Under the pieces are notes generated by a model. It was not told the DNA's origin. It saw nothing but the letters and a program-made list of their open reading frames with translations, and searched no databases. From JACKII01 sp965222315 (GTDB lineage: Bacteria; Pseudomonadota; Alphaproteobacteria; Bin95): a stretch of DNA of 64,000 nt. Shown here in pieces: positions 1-8,861 of the stretch (its first letter is position 1; each line of letters starts with the position of its first letter). The stretch is from NCBI GenBank assembly GCA_965222315.1, contig OZ244951.1, positions 3,596,001 through 3,660,000 on the forward strand, written 5' to 3'. A program made the position numbers and the translations under genes.

Positions 1-817
1 CGCCATAGACTTCGCGCGCGCCGGTGGATGGGTTGCGGGTGAAGGCGACGCCGGTAGCGCTGCTGTCCCCCATATTGCCGAACACCATGGCCTGCACGTT
101 AACGGCGGTACCCCACTTGTCCGAGATTTCGTTCAGGCGGCGGTAGGTGATGGCGCGCGGCGTCTGCCAGGAGGCGAAGACCGCGCCGATGGCGCCCCAC
201 AACTGCTCGCGCGGGTCTTGCGGGAACGGGTGCCCCAGTTCTTCCTCGACCTTCTCCTTGTAAATGCCAACCAGCTTCTCCCAATCGGCGGCGGAGAGGT
301 CGGTATCAAGGAAGACGCCCTGGGAATCCTTCAGCATCTCCAGTTCTTCTTCAAAGACGTAGTGGCCGATGCCGAGCACTACATCGCCATACATCTGGAT
401 GAAGCGGCGGTAGCTGTCCCACGCAAAACGGGCGTCGGCTTCAGCAGCCATGCCCCTTACCGTCTCATCGTTCAGGCCCAGGTTGAGAACCGTGTCCATC
501 ATGCCGGGCATGGAGACACGCGCGCCGGAGCGGACCGAGACAAGCAGCGGGTTCGAGGCATCGCCGAACTTGCGGCCTGTCTCGGCCTCGACCTTGGCGA
601 GGGCGGCATCGACCTGGGCTTCCAACTCTGCCGGGTAGGTCTTGGCGTGGTCGTAATAGTGGGTGCAGACCTCGGTCGTGACCGTAAAGCCGGGCGGCAC
701 GGGCAGGCCCAGATTGCTCATCTCCGCCAAGTTTGCGCCCTTGCCGCCGAGCAGGTTGCGCATACCGGCGTTGCCCTCTGACGAGGCCGTACCGAAACTG
801 TAAACCCATTGGGTCAT
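1..817 (-). CDS. ppdK: Pyruvate, phosphate dikinase, N-terminal part (runs off the window)
   Basis: PPDK interconverts pyruvate, ATP and phosphate with phosphoenolpyruvate, AMP and pyrophosphate in the cytoplasm. Only the first 272 of roughly 900 residues are present, because the gene continues past base 1. The visible part is the ATP-grasp nucleotide-binding region: it starts MTQWVYSFG, followed by GGKGANLAEM and VPPGFTVTTEVC, then a conserved SVRSGARVSMPGMMDT segment. The ATG at 817 is preceded by a GGAGAG ribosome-binding site. It lies downstream of glyQ-glyS on the same strand, a common alphaproteobacterial order. The family call is very secure. Confidence 0.95.
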   Translation of the reverse strand, partial: MTQWVYSFGTASSEGNAGMRNLLGGKGANLAEMSNLGLPVPPGFTVTTEVCTHYYDHAKTYPAELEAQVDAALAKVEAETGRKFGDASNPLLVSVRSGARVSMPGMMDTVLNLGLNDETVRGMAAEADARFAWDSYRRFIQMYGDVVLGIGHYVFEEELEMLKDSQGVFLDTDLSAADWEKLVGIYKEKVEEELGHPFPQDPREQLWGAIGAVFASWQTPRAITYRRLNEISDKWGTAVNVQAMVFGNMGDSSATGVAFTRNPSTGAREVYG

Positions 818-842
818 TTTCGTACTCTCTCCAACTGATCAA

Positions 843-953
843 GCGTCACTGCGAGGAGCCCGAGGCAACGAAGCAACCCATCGGTGGTCAATGCCAACCT
901 CAATGGTTTGGCGGGTTGCTTCGCCCGGCTAGGCCGAGTCTCGCAATGACGGC
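843..953. repeat. Inverted pair of short interspersed repeats (family B)
   Basis: Two facing copies of a CGTCACTGCGAG...GAAGCAACCC / GGGTTGCTTCG...CTCGCAATGACGG element fill the gap between ppdK and glyS. Similar units occur at 39110-39156 and 45713-45900. The pair can fold into a long hairpin and may end or stabilise the glyQS transcript. The general type is widespread in proteobacteria. Confidence 0.75.
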
Positions 954-965
954 ATTGGTACTGAC

Positions 966-3062
966 TTAACCCTCTATGACCGCAAAATCTGCGACGCGGC
1001 CCATCGTGCCGGTAATGGCACCAAGCAGCTTCAGCCTGTTTTCCCGCAATGATGCATCATCCGCGTTAACCGTTACTTGATCGAAGAAGGTATCGACGGG
1101 GCTGCGCAGGTTCGCCAGGTGGCCCATCGCGTCATCAAAACCTTCTGCTTTCAGGGCCTTGGCCATTCCATCCACGGTCGTGGACAGCGCATCCGCAAGC
1201 GCCATTTCTGCCGCGTCGGCGAACAGTTTGGGGTCGGGTGCGCCGGTGTGGCGGACGCCGTCCTTCTTTTCCTCCGCCGCGACTATATTGGCGGCGCGGC
1301 GGTAGGCTGTGAGCAGGTTCACACCGTCGTCGCTTTCCAGGAAGGCGGAGAGCGCGTTCACCTGCGCCATCAAGCGCACAAGGTCGTCCTGGGCTTCCAG
1401 GCCGAACACGGCGGCGACGCGGTCGTGGCGGATGCCTTCTTCGCGCAGGTGAACCTTCAGCCGGTCGGCGAAGAAGTCCAGCAGGGCTGTGGCAGTCTCG
1501 TCCGCGGAGTTCTGGGCCGAGAGGATGCCACCATACATTTCGTGGGAATGCAGAAATGCCTGACGCAACGGCAAGCGGAGACCGTTCTCCAGCACCAGCC
1601 GGATCACGCCCAGCGCGGCCCGGCGCAGGGCGAAGGGGTCGCGAGAGCCGGTGGGCTTCTCATCGATGGCGAAGAAACCGACCAGCGTGTCGATCTTTTC
1701 GGCAAGCGCCACGGCGACGGAGACCGGCGCGACCGGGCAGGCATCGCCCGGCCCCTGGGGGGAATAATGCTCGGCAATGGCTTCGGCGACGGCCTCGTCC
1801 AATTCCTCGCCCTGGGCATAATACCGGCCCATGATGCCCTGAAGCTCCGGAAACTCGCCTACCATGCCGCTGGTCAGGTCGGCCTTAGCGAGGGTGCCGG
1901 CCTCCATGGCGAGGTCGGATTTGCAGCCTGGAATGTACTTCGCCAACTGCCCGGCAAGAGCCGAGATTCGCATGGTCCGCTGGCCGAGTGAGCCGAGTTT
2001 GGCGTGGAACACCACGTTTTCGAGTGCGGGCACGCGGCTGGCGAGTGTGTGCTTACGGTCCTGGTCCCAGAAGAACTTGGCGTCCGACAGGCGGGCGCGC
2101 AGCACACGCTCATTGCCAGCGATAATGGCCTTGCCGCCATCCGCCGTCTCGCGGTTCGCGGCGAGCGCAAACTGAGAGGCGAGCGAACCGTCCGGGTCCT
2201 CGAGGGCGAAGTATTTCTGGTGCTCCCGCATGGAGGTTGTCAGCACCTCCGGCGGCAATCCCATGAATTGTCCGTCGATGCGGCCGATCAGGATCACCGG
2301 CCATTCGACGAGGCCGGTGACTTCGGCAAGCAGGCCGGGGTCGGGGCGGACTTTGAGGCCCGCGGCCTTGGCCGCCGCTTCCAGGCCGGTTTCGATCTTC
2401 GCCCGGCGCTCGGCGGGGTCGAGGATCACGTAGTGGTCCAAGAGCGCCTGCTTGTACACGGCGAAATGGTCGATGGTGATGGGCCCACGCGCCATGAAGC
2501 GGTGGCCCTCTGTCTCCACCCCGAAGGCCCGCTCACCGATCCCGCCGCCAAGGTCGAGCGAACCGGGCAGCGGCTTGCCTGCGAACACGACGTTGATCCG
2601 CTGTAAGGGCCGGACATAGCGGAAGCTGCCATCGGCCCAACGCATGGACTTCGGCCATGGAAGGTGGCGGATGGCGTCGGCGATCATGCCGGGCAGCACC
2701 GCCTTTGTCGCCTGCCCTTCGATGGTCGAGACCGCAAACCAGAAGTCCGCCTTGCCGACCGTGCGCTGCTCGCACTGGTCGAGGGAAGCGAGTCCGGCGG
2801 CGCGGAGGAAGCCCTCCACCGCCTTCTCCGGCGCGCCGACGCGGGGGCCCTTGCGCTCTTCCTTGCGGTCGGGCTGGCGCTCGGCGAGGCCATCGACGGC
2901 CAGCACCAGGCGGCGCGGCGTGACGTAGGCGTGCGCTCGTTCGTAAGCGAGGTGCGCCTCTTTCAGGCGGTCCTCTACCAGCTTCTGGAAGTCCGCCGCG
3001 GCCCGCGCCTGCATGCGCGCGGGGATTTCCTCGGACAGCAGTTCGATGAGGAGTTCGGCCAT
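966..3062 (-). CDS. glyS: Glycine--tRNA ligase beta subunit
   Basis: Beta subunit of the heterotetrameric bacterial glycyl-tRNA synthetase, which works with the alpha subunit GlyQ to charge tRNA-Gly. At 698 residues it has the usual length. It begins with the typical MAELLIELLSEEIPARM and carries a family-typical central core and a C-terminal region resembling a DALR anticodon-binding domain. The ATG (CAT at 3060-3062) abuts the TAA of glyQ at 3063-3065, so translation is probably coupled. Nothing unusual was seen. Confidence 0.97.
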   Translation of the reverse strand: MAELLIELLSEEIPARMQARAAADFQKLVEDRLKEAHLAYERAHAYVTPRRLVLAVDGLAERQPDRKEERKGPRVGAPEKAVEGFLRAAGLASLDQCEQRTVGKADFWFAVSTIEGQATKAVLPGMIADAIRHLPWPKSMRWADGSFRYVRPLQRINVVFAGKPLPGSLDLGGGIGERAFGVETEGHRFMARGPITIDHFAVYKQALLDHYVILDPAERRAKIETGLEAAAKAAGLKVRPDPGLLAEVTGLVEWPVILIGRIDGQFMGLPPEVLTTSMREHQKYFALEDPDGSLASQFALAANRETADGGKAIIAGNERVLRARLSDAKFFWDQDRKHTLASRVPALENVVFHAKLGSLGQRTMRISALAGQLAKYIPGCKSDLAMEAGTLAKADLTSGMVGEFPELQGIMGRYYAQGEELDEAVAEAIAEHYSPQGPGDACPVAPVSVAVALAEKIDTLVGFFAIDEKPTGSRDPFALRRAALGVIRLVLENGLRLPLRQAFLHSHEMYGGILSAQNSADETATALLDFFADRLKVHLREEGIRHDRVAAVFGLEAQDDLVRLMAQVNALSAFLESDDGVNLLTAYRRAANIVAAEEKKDGVRHTGAPDPKLFADAAEMALADALSTTVDGMAKALKAEGFDDAMGHLANLRSPVDTFFDQVTVNADDASLRENRLKLLGAITGTMGRVADFAVIEG

Positions 3063-3953
3063 TTACGCCGCCTCCTCGACCAAATGGCCGCGGGCCTTCA
3101 GCCAGCCGGCGGCGGCGCCCCGCGCCAGTGCCCGCACCCGGCCAATATAGGCCTGCCGCTCCGTCACGCTGATGACGCCGCGGGCATCCAGCAGGTTGAA
3201 GGTATGGCTCGCCAGAATGCACTGGTCGTAGGCCGGTAAAGGCAGACCTGCCGCGAGGCATTTCGCGCTTTCACGCTCGGCATCCTCGAAGTGGCGGAAC
3301 AGCATTTCGGTCGTCGCATGCTCGAAATTGTAGGCGCTGAACTCCCGTTCGTTTTGCAGGAACACATCGCCGTAGCTCATGCCCGCGCCATTGAAGTCCA
3401 GGTCGTAGACGTTCTCGACGCCCTGGATGTACATGGCGAGACGCTCCAACCCATAGGTGAGTTCGCCTGAAACGGGGTTGCAGTCGAAGCCGCCGACCTG
3501 CTGGAAGTAGGTGAACTGGGTCACCTCCATGCCGTCGCACCACACTTCCCAGCCGAGGCCCCAGGCGCCAAGGGTCGGGCTTTCCCAGTCGTCCTCGACA
3601 AAGCGGATGTCGTGATAGTTGGGGTCGATGCCGATGGCTTTTAGCGAGCCCAAGTACAGATCCAGAATGTCTTCCGGGTTCGGCTTCAGGATCACCTGGA
3701 ATTGGTAGTAGTGCTGCAGGCGGTTCGGATTCTCGCCATAACGGCCGTCGGTCGGGCGGCGCGAGGGCTGGACATAGGCGGCGCGCCAATGCTCCGGCCC
3801 GAGCGCCCGGAGTGTCGTTGCCGGGTGGAAAGTGCCCGCGCCAACGCACATATCGTAAGGCTGAAGCAGTGCGCAGCCCTGCTGGCCCCAATAGCGCTGG
3901 AGCGCCAGGATCATGTCTTGGAAGGATAAAGGCGTCTTTTCCGGCCGGGCCAC
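3063..3953 (-). CDS. glyQ: Glycine--tRNA ligase alpha subunit
   Basis: Catalytic alpha subunit of glycyl-tRNA synthetase (class II). Visible family motifs include RYWGQQGCALLQPYD, GAGTFHPAT, VQPSRRPTDGRYGENPNR and DWESPTLGAWGLGWEVW. The frame stays open up to a TTG at 3995. I prefer the GTG at 3953 (VARPEKTPLSFQDM), because it gives 296 residues, the normal size, and because the TTG lies inside a TGC-rich near-palindrome that looks regulatory. The start is therefore an inference; the identity is not in doubt. Confidence 0.95.
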   Translation of the reverse strand: MARPEKTPLSFQDMILALQRYWGQQGCALLQPYDMCVGAGTFHPATTLRALGPEHWRAAYVQPSRRPTDGRYGENPNRLQHYYQFQVILKPNPEDILDLYLGSLKAIGIDPNYHDIRFVEDDWESPTLGAWGLGWEVWCDGMEVTQFTYFQQVGGFDCNPVSGELTYGLERLAMYIQGVENVYDLDFNGAGMSYGDVFLQNEREFSAYNFEHATTEMLFRHFEDAERESAKCLAAGLPLPAYDQCILASHTFNLLDARGVISVTERQAYIGRVRALARGAAAGWLKARGHLVEEAA

Positions 3954-3981
3954 AGGGCGATGCTCTTGCTGCGATAGAATG

Positions 3982-3992
3982 TTGCATTGCAG
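3982..3992. promoter_or_regulatory. TGC-rich near-palindrome upstream of glyQ
   Basis: TTGCATTGCAG lies about 30 bases upstream of the preferred glyQ GTG start. It is one substitution from CTGC-N3-GCAG, the pattern reported for PhaR-type regulators in alphaproteobacteria, and similar sequences occur at 36893, 37035 and 42882. Function is inferred only. Confidence 0.35.
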
Positions 3993-4060
3993 CAAAATCC
4001 TATTGCCGCTCCGAGGGCAAGACGCCCCAACGCCGCAGAGATAGGCAAATGCGGAAAGGA

Positions 4061-4085
4061 GCCCCGCTCTGCCAGAGAACGGGGC
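4061..4085 (-). terminator. Hairpin downstream of the 734-residue gene
   Basis: The bases GCCCCG / CGGGGC form a 6-bp outer stem around an inner CTCT / AGAG stem. The hairpin sits 10 bases past the stop of the gene ending at 4095. On the minus strand it is followed by the pyrimidine-rich TCCTTTCC, so it probably ends that transcript before glyQ. Confidence 0.6.
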
Positions 4086-4094
4086 CCCGTTTCT

Positions 4095-6299
4095 TTACGA
4101 TGTTGCCTCCAGTGCGAATGCCGCCGCGTCGCTGCTATTATAGGCGGACATTGTGCCATAGCCGTTGGTGATCTTGGCCTCCACATGCAGGTTCAGGCTG
4201 AACGCGCACTTGGTTTCCGCACCCAATAGCGTGCCGTAGTCCTGCGGCGGGCTGAGGCCCGGCGCCGGGTTGCCGCTGTTGGTGGGAACGAAGGTGCCTG
4301 AACCACCGCTGATGCCGCGGGTCCAGCTCATCCAATGCCGAAGCTGGAACCGGTTTTCGGGGTGCATGGCCGTATAGTTGACCCGCAGCTCCGTGTTGGA
4401 TGGCCCGGAGAGGAACAAACACACGTCGCTGGTTGGGGAGCCCCCGACCGACAGATTGTGAATTTTGGCGGTCGTCGGCCGGTTGTCCCACCACAGCAGA
4501 TGGGTCAACGCACCAAACGGCACTTCGATCGACTGGCTGAGGTCTGCCGGATCCCAGCGCTGGTAGGAAAACGGCTGGGCAATGCCGGGTTCGCCGCCCG
4601 GCGCCGCATTCGGCTTGATCAGGTTCTGACCGCCGTCGAACAGTTCCAGGGTCACCAGCCATCGGCCCTCTGCTTCGTCGGTCGAGTCCAGGTGCGCGTG
4701 ATGCTGAAGGAAATACCAGAGACCGGACTCGCCGGGCAGCAGGCCGCCGGTGAAAAGGCTCTCATACGGGATAAGGTAGAGGTCGTTCGTGCCGGCGACC
4801 GGCCCGAGCGGCACCTGCTCGCGCTTGATGGTGCCGTCGGTCCGCAAACGCCGCCATTCCCACGTCAGCGGGGCGTTGAACGACTTCTCCGCGCCGGTCG
4901 GATTGCCCAAGAAGTCGGCTTTCCGCCAACTCATCCGGTAGTAGGTGGCAATCGGCTCCAGGCCCGGACCGAACTGGTAACGGTGCGCCAACGATCCGCC
5001 CCAGCCGTAATTGTCGTACTGCACCGGCGGCAAGGCGGGCGGCAGCGGTACCGGCAGTGGCGTCGCCGGATCTTGCAGCCCATCCTGGCCACTTGGCGGG
5101 GTAACACTGGCGCGGCTGGTCTGGAATGGCGTCTGCAGGTCGGTGCTGGACGTCACGCCGATGGCGTCGAGGATCACGGAGGCGGTGCCGATATTGCCAC
5201 CGCCCGGATCGCAGATCACCGCACCCGGATGATAGCTGACTAGGCTGATCTCATCGCCCAGTTCGAACCACTGGCCCGCAGCGACACCGTTGTAGATGGT
5301 GACCGTCTGGTCATCGATCAGTTGCTTCACCACGAACGCATACTCGAAGTGACAATTGATCGGGATCAGGGTCAGCGGCTCGTACCAGCAGATGTTGAAG
5401 GTGCCGTCGGGCTGAATGAACCCCTGCGCGACCTTGGTCTGCTGTGTGCAGAAGCACCAGAGGTAAGGGCGGGCCTGGAGATACTCGGCGACTTCGGCCG
5501 GCGGCAGCGTTTGCAGCGCCTCCAGATCAGCCTCCGCGTTGATAGCGATCTGATCCACTGTCCCGTCCTTCATGAACGGTGTCTCAATGAAGAAATCAGG
5601 CGCGGGGTCCGGTAGCGGACGCGGCGGACGCACCGGCGGCAGGCGGGTGACGATATCGTCGAGCCACTTGACGATCTCCGGAATGCGCGGATCGTAGATG
5701 ATGATCGGGTGGCAGCAGCAGCGGCGGCGGTAGACCTCCACGATACCGTCGCATACCGGCCGGCAGGCAAACCAGGCGGGCAGCACCGGCTCAATCAACT
5801 GCGCTTCAATCGCCAGGTCATTCCGCAGTGACACGGCTTCCTGCAGGCGCGTACTCCGGGCCTGCCGCAGGTTGATGCTCCGGGCAACGCGCTCGTTGGT
5901 CAGTTGGCGAAGCCATGGCCAGAAGCGGCAATGCTCCACCGTACCGCCGATGCAACGGCGGAATGGTATCAGCCTCAGCCATTGATGGCGGCCGACTTCC
6001 AGCACCGCAGTTCCAGCTACCGCCGCTTCGAGCTGGTGCCGGTGGAATGGAACGGTCTCCACGCCCTCCAACTCTTTCGGGTCGGCATCAGCCGGGATCA
6101 GCGCGAAGCTGGCTGCTTCTTTCAGCGCTTCCGCGGGAACGCGCACCTGTCCGTCCCGCCCGGCGGGACTGGCGGCGATGATGTTCATTCTGGTGTCGCG
6201 CGCGATCAGCGTGACCTGCGGTTCCGCCTCCTCCTTGTCCCGGTCGCCAAAGATAATCCTCAGTTCCAGATCACCGTCCTTGCGGTCGTCCTTTGTCAT
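4095..6299 (-). CDS. Large cysteine-rich protein of unknown function
   Basis: I do not recognise this 734-residue protein. The ATG at 6299 (MTKDDRKDGD) is chosen over an upstream in-frame start at 6347 because GGAG lies 9 bases before it. No signal peptide or membrane segment is visible. Residues 10-75 look like a small beta-sandwich segment. The first half holds 12 of 14 cysteines: C116, C124, C179, C183, a C194-C195-C196 run in RRRCCCHP, C282 and C284 in WCFC, C304, C316 and C363. A proline-rich linker follows near 220-236 and a second one near 411-425. The C-terminal half is rich in W, Y and G and looks beta-rich. The gene is monocistronic, with its own terminator. It could be a structural or surface-associated protein, but nothing proves this. 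Confidence 0.85.
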   Translation of the reverse strand: MTKDDRKDGDLELRIIFGDRDKEEAEPQVTLIARDTRMNIIAASPAGRDGQVRVPAEALKEAASFALIPADADPKELEGVETVPFHRHQLEAAVAGTAVLEVGRHQWLRLIPFRRCIGGTVEHCRFWPWLRQLTNERVARSINLRQARSTRLQEAVSLRNDLAIEAQLIEPVLPAWFACRPVCDGIVEVYRRRCCCHPIIIYDPRIPEIVKWLDDIVTRLPPVRPPRPLPDPAPDFFIETPFMKDGTVDQIAINAEADLEALQTLPPAEVAEYLQARPYLWCFCTQQTKVAQGFIQPDGTFNICWYEPLTLIPINCHFEYAFVVKQLIDDQTVTIYNGVAAGQWFELGDEISLVSYHPGAVICDPGGGNIGTASVILDAIGVTSSTDLQTPFQTSRASVTPPSGQDGLQDPATPLPVPLPPALPPVQYDNYGWGGSLAHRYQFGPGLEPIATYYRMSWRKADFLGNPTGAEKSFNAPLTWEWRRLRTDGTIKREQVPLGPVAGTNDLYLIPYESLFTGGLLPGESGLWYFLQHHAHLDSTDEAEGRWLVTLELFDGGQNLIKPNAAPGGEPGIAQPFSYQRWDPADLSQSIEVPFGALTHLLWWDNRPTTAKIHNLSVGGSPTSDVCLFLSGPSNTELRVNYTAMHPENRFQLRHWMSWTRGISGGSGTFVPTNSGNPAPGLSPPQDYGTLLGAETKCAFSLNLHVEAKITNGYGTMSAYNSSDAAAFALEATS

Positions 6300-6646
6300 G
6301 TCGAATCTCCAAACAAGATGAACAGGCAGCATCGGCCGGCGCCGCACCCAAGTAGGAGAGGGCCTTTAAGGGGCCTTTGCACAGAAATCATTGCTCCAAA
6401 AACAAACAGCACGCTGTGAAAAAGCTCATATCATATGTGTTTTTCTGAGTGTTTATTTCATTACCACATCAACTTATAAGTATTCCATTCAATGCCTCTT
6501 ACACTTGCGCCATCTGCGTGTGGCCCATGCTTTCCCGATTTTTAATCGCTGCGCATTTCCGCCGGACGGGCAGGTGCAGACGGCTTGACTCTTTGCCGCA
6601 TGGGGGAGACGCTCCTCCCCAATACAAAAGAACTAGAGGAAACCCG
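6300..6646. other. Divergent intergenic region, AT-rich core
   Basis: This 347-base gap separates the minus-strand unknown gene from the plus-strand hydrolase. Roughly 6400-6500 is clearly AT-richer than its surroundings and probably holds both promoters. I see no coding potential. A short inverted repeat ACAGC-AC-GCTGT occurs near 6410. Confidence 0.5.
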
Positions 6647-7423
6647 ATGGCTGTTGACTGGAAGGAGGCGGCCCATTCGGTCGCCGGCACGAACCTAACC
6701 GTGCGGGAGGCGGGCAGCGGTGCCCCCGTCATGGTTTTGCACCACGATATCGGCACGCCGGAACGGCTGCCGTTCTACGACGCGCTCGCCGAGAAATACC
6801 GCGTGATCCTGCCTGTTCATCCCGGCTGGGGCATGAACAGCGAGCGGCCGGAATGGATGCGTTCCGTCCGGGATATTGCCGCCATGTACCGCATGCACCT
6901 TGCGGTGGAAGGCATAGAGAAAGCGCATCTGGTCGGGCTTGGTTTCGGCGGCTGGATTGCGGCGGAAATGGCAACCATGGCGCCGAACGACACCGGCAAG
7001 CTGGTGCTGGCGGGCGCAATGGGAATGCAGCCGAAAGACGGCTACATCATGGACATGGCGGTTCATGGCTATCTCGACTACGCCCGCGCCTTTTTCCATG
7101 ACGAAACGAAGTTCGGAGAGGTCTGGGGCGAGCCGGACGGGGACATGCTGGAGAATTTCGACATCTGCCGCGAGATGTGCTTCCGCACCGCCTGGAAGCC
7201 CTACATGTTCAGCCAAACCCTGCCGAACCTGCTGCAATCGGTGCCGAACGAGACGCTCCTGGTTTGGGGCGACGATGACAAAATTGTGCCGGCGGAATGC
7301 GCAGACCTCTATTGCGCAGCTCTGCCGAATGCGCGGAAGGAAATCGTGAAGGGCTCCGGCCACGCCGTCGATATGGAACAACCGCAAGAACTCGCCGGCT
7401 TGGTCGGCGGATTTCTGAAGTAG
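6647..7423 (+). CDS. Alpha/beta-hydrolase-fold protein lacking the nucleophile serine
   Basis: A 258-residue alpha/beta-hydrolase-fold protein. The ATG at 6647 is preceded by an AGAGGAAACCCG ribosome-binding site; the open frame extends further upstream without support. The nucleophile elbow reads GLGFGGW, so residue 99 is Gly where catalytic hydrolases have Ser (the codon is GGT). The acid (GDDDKIVP, Asp209-211) and the histidine (SGHAVD, His239) are retained. It therefore cannot use the classical Ser mechanism and may be a non-hydrolytic member such as a lyase, cofactor-free oxygenase or binding protein. It is followed by a palindromic repeat and an LLM monooxygenase on the same strand, so the two may act together. 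Confidence 0.85.
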   Translation: MAVDWKEAAHSVAGTNLTVREAGSGAPVMVLHHDIGTPERLPFYDALAEKYRVILPVHPGWGMNSERPEWMRSVRDIAAMYRMHLAVEGIEKAHLVGLGFGGWIAAEMATMAPNDTGKLVLAGAMGMQPKDGYIMDMAVHGYLDYARAFFHDETKFGEVWGEPDGDMLENFDICREMCFRTAWKPYMFSQTLPNLLQSVPNETLLVWGDDDKIVPAECADLYCAALPNARKEIVKGSGHAVDMEQPQELAGLVGGFLK

Positions 7424-7435
7424 GATTCACCCCAT

Positions 7436-7533
7436 CCTTCATCTCGAGTAGCCGCAACGCGGCGTATCGAGAGATCCGGCTTCCTCCCAGCGTATCTCGA
7501 TACGAGTCTTCGGCTCTACTCGAGATGAAGGGG
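7436..7533. repeat. Inverted pair of short interspersed repeats (family A variant)
   Basis: Two facing units with arms CTTCATCTCGAGTAGC and GCGTATCGAGA enclose different small stems (GCCGC/GCGGC on the left, a GAGCCGAAGACTC-type loop on the right). The whole block is a large hairpin between the hydrolase and the LLM gene. The arms differ slightly from the main family A (TCATCCTGAGTAGC / GCGTATCGAAGGG), so it is a subfamily. Confidence 0.75.
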
Positions 7534-7559
7534 AGGCCAAAAGATACGGAGAAACGATC

Positions 7560-8801
7560 ATGGACTTACTGTATTTTACCGAACAGCCGATGTCCGCCTA
7601 CCCGGAACAGGCGGGCCGCGATTTCGGCGCGACGGCGCTGATGTTTTCCAACAAGCATTTCGACCCGAAGGAAGGCAGCCGCCTCTACAACGAGTTCATC
7701 GAGCAGTACAAGCTGGCGGAGGAAGTCGGCATCGACGGCATCATGCTGAACGAGCACCACAACGCGCCGTTCTGCATGCAGGCGAAGGCCAACATCTTCG
7801 CCTCGATCCTGGCGGCCGTGACCGAGAAGGTCAAAATTGTCATGCTGGGCAACCCTTTGCCACTCGCCGAGAACCCGGTGCGGCTGGCCGAAGAGCTTGC
7901 GATGATCGACATGATCTCCAAGGGCCGTCTCGTCTCCGGCATCGTCCGCGGGGGCGGGCAGGAGCAGCTCGCAGCGGGGGTCAACCCTGCCTACAACCGT
8001 GAACGGTTCGAGGAGGCGCATGACGTCCTTATCAAGGCCTGGACAGAAACCGGCCCGACCCGCCACGAGGGCAAGCACTATCAGCACCGCGTTATCAATC
8101 CCTGGGCAGTGCCCCTGCAAAAGCCCTATCCGCGCATCTGGGTGCCCGGCGTCATCAGCAAGGAGACCATTGTTTGGGCCGCCAAGCAGCGTTATCCCTA
8201 CGTGGCGTTGAACACCTCCATCGAGCAGACGAAGCAGATTTGGGACTTCTACGACTCGGTTGCGGCCGAGGTTGGCTATGAGGCCGGCCCGGAGAACCGG
8301 GGCTATCTGATCCAGACCCATATCGCCGACACGGAGGAAAAAGCGCGCGAAAACGCCAAGCAATTCCGCTGGATGCAGGGCGAGTTCACCGGCCTGGCCC
8401 ACCCGGTCTGGTCAACGCCGTCCGGCTATTCCTCTCCCAGCAACCGCCGCGCCTTCGTCGAGTTTGCGGCGGGCCTCAAATCGAACCCGCGCGGCCAGAC
8501 TACGTTCGAGCAACAGGTCGACGACATGCGCATCATCTATGGCACACCGGACCAGGTGATCGCCAAGTTGAAGATCATTCTGGAGCAAACACGTCCCGGC
8601 ATTCTGGCGCTCTGGGGCAATGACGGCATGGTCTCACAAGAGGACTCGCTGAACTGCATCCGGCTGATGGGGCAGGAAGTGTTCCCGGCCATTCGCGAGA
8701 TCGCCAAGGAATTGGACCTGAAGAGCCCGGACGAGGCGAACGCACCGGTGCACCTGCGCTACTCGACTGATCTAAAAACACCGTCAGTCGCGGCGGAGTA
8801 A
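7560..8801 (+). CDS. LLM class flavin-dependent oxidoreductase
   Basis: A 413-residue luciferase-like TIM-barrel protein, which would use reduced FMN (or F420) to oxygenate or oxidise a small substrate. Family signs are the N-terminal MDLLYFTEQP strand, the NEHHNAPF segment (residues about 64-71), IVMLGNPLPL and the glycine-rich SGIVRGGGQEQ. Length is normal for the bacterial luciferase family. The start at 7560 follows ACGGAGAAACGATC. It lies 136 bases after the nucleophile-less hydrolase. Substrate is unknown. Confidence 0.9.
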   Translation: MDLLYFTEQPMSAYPEQAGRDFGATALMFSNKHFDPKEGSRLYNEFIEQYKLAEEVGIDGIMLNEHHNAPFCMQAKANIFASILAAVTEKVKIVMLGNPLPLAENPVRLAEELAMIDMISKGRLVSGIVRGGGQEQLAAGVNPAYNRERFEEAHDVLIKAWTETGPTRHEGKHYQHRVINPWAVPLQKPYPRIWVPGVISKETIVWAAKQRYPYVALNTSIEQTKQIWDFYDSVAAEVGYEAGPENRGYLIQTHIADTEEKARENAKQFRWMQGEFTGLAHPVWSTPSGYSSPSNRRAFVEFAAGLKSNPRGQTTFEQQVDDMRIIYGTPDQVIAKLKIILEQTRPGILALWGNDGMVSQEDSLNCIRLMGQEVFPAIREIAKELDLKSPDEANAPVHLRYSTDLKTPSVAAE

Positions 8802-8861
8802 GGCCGCAAGGGATTGCGGCAGGAATTCCAGACGCGTGCGGCGGAAATATCAGGGCGGCGG

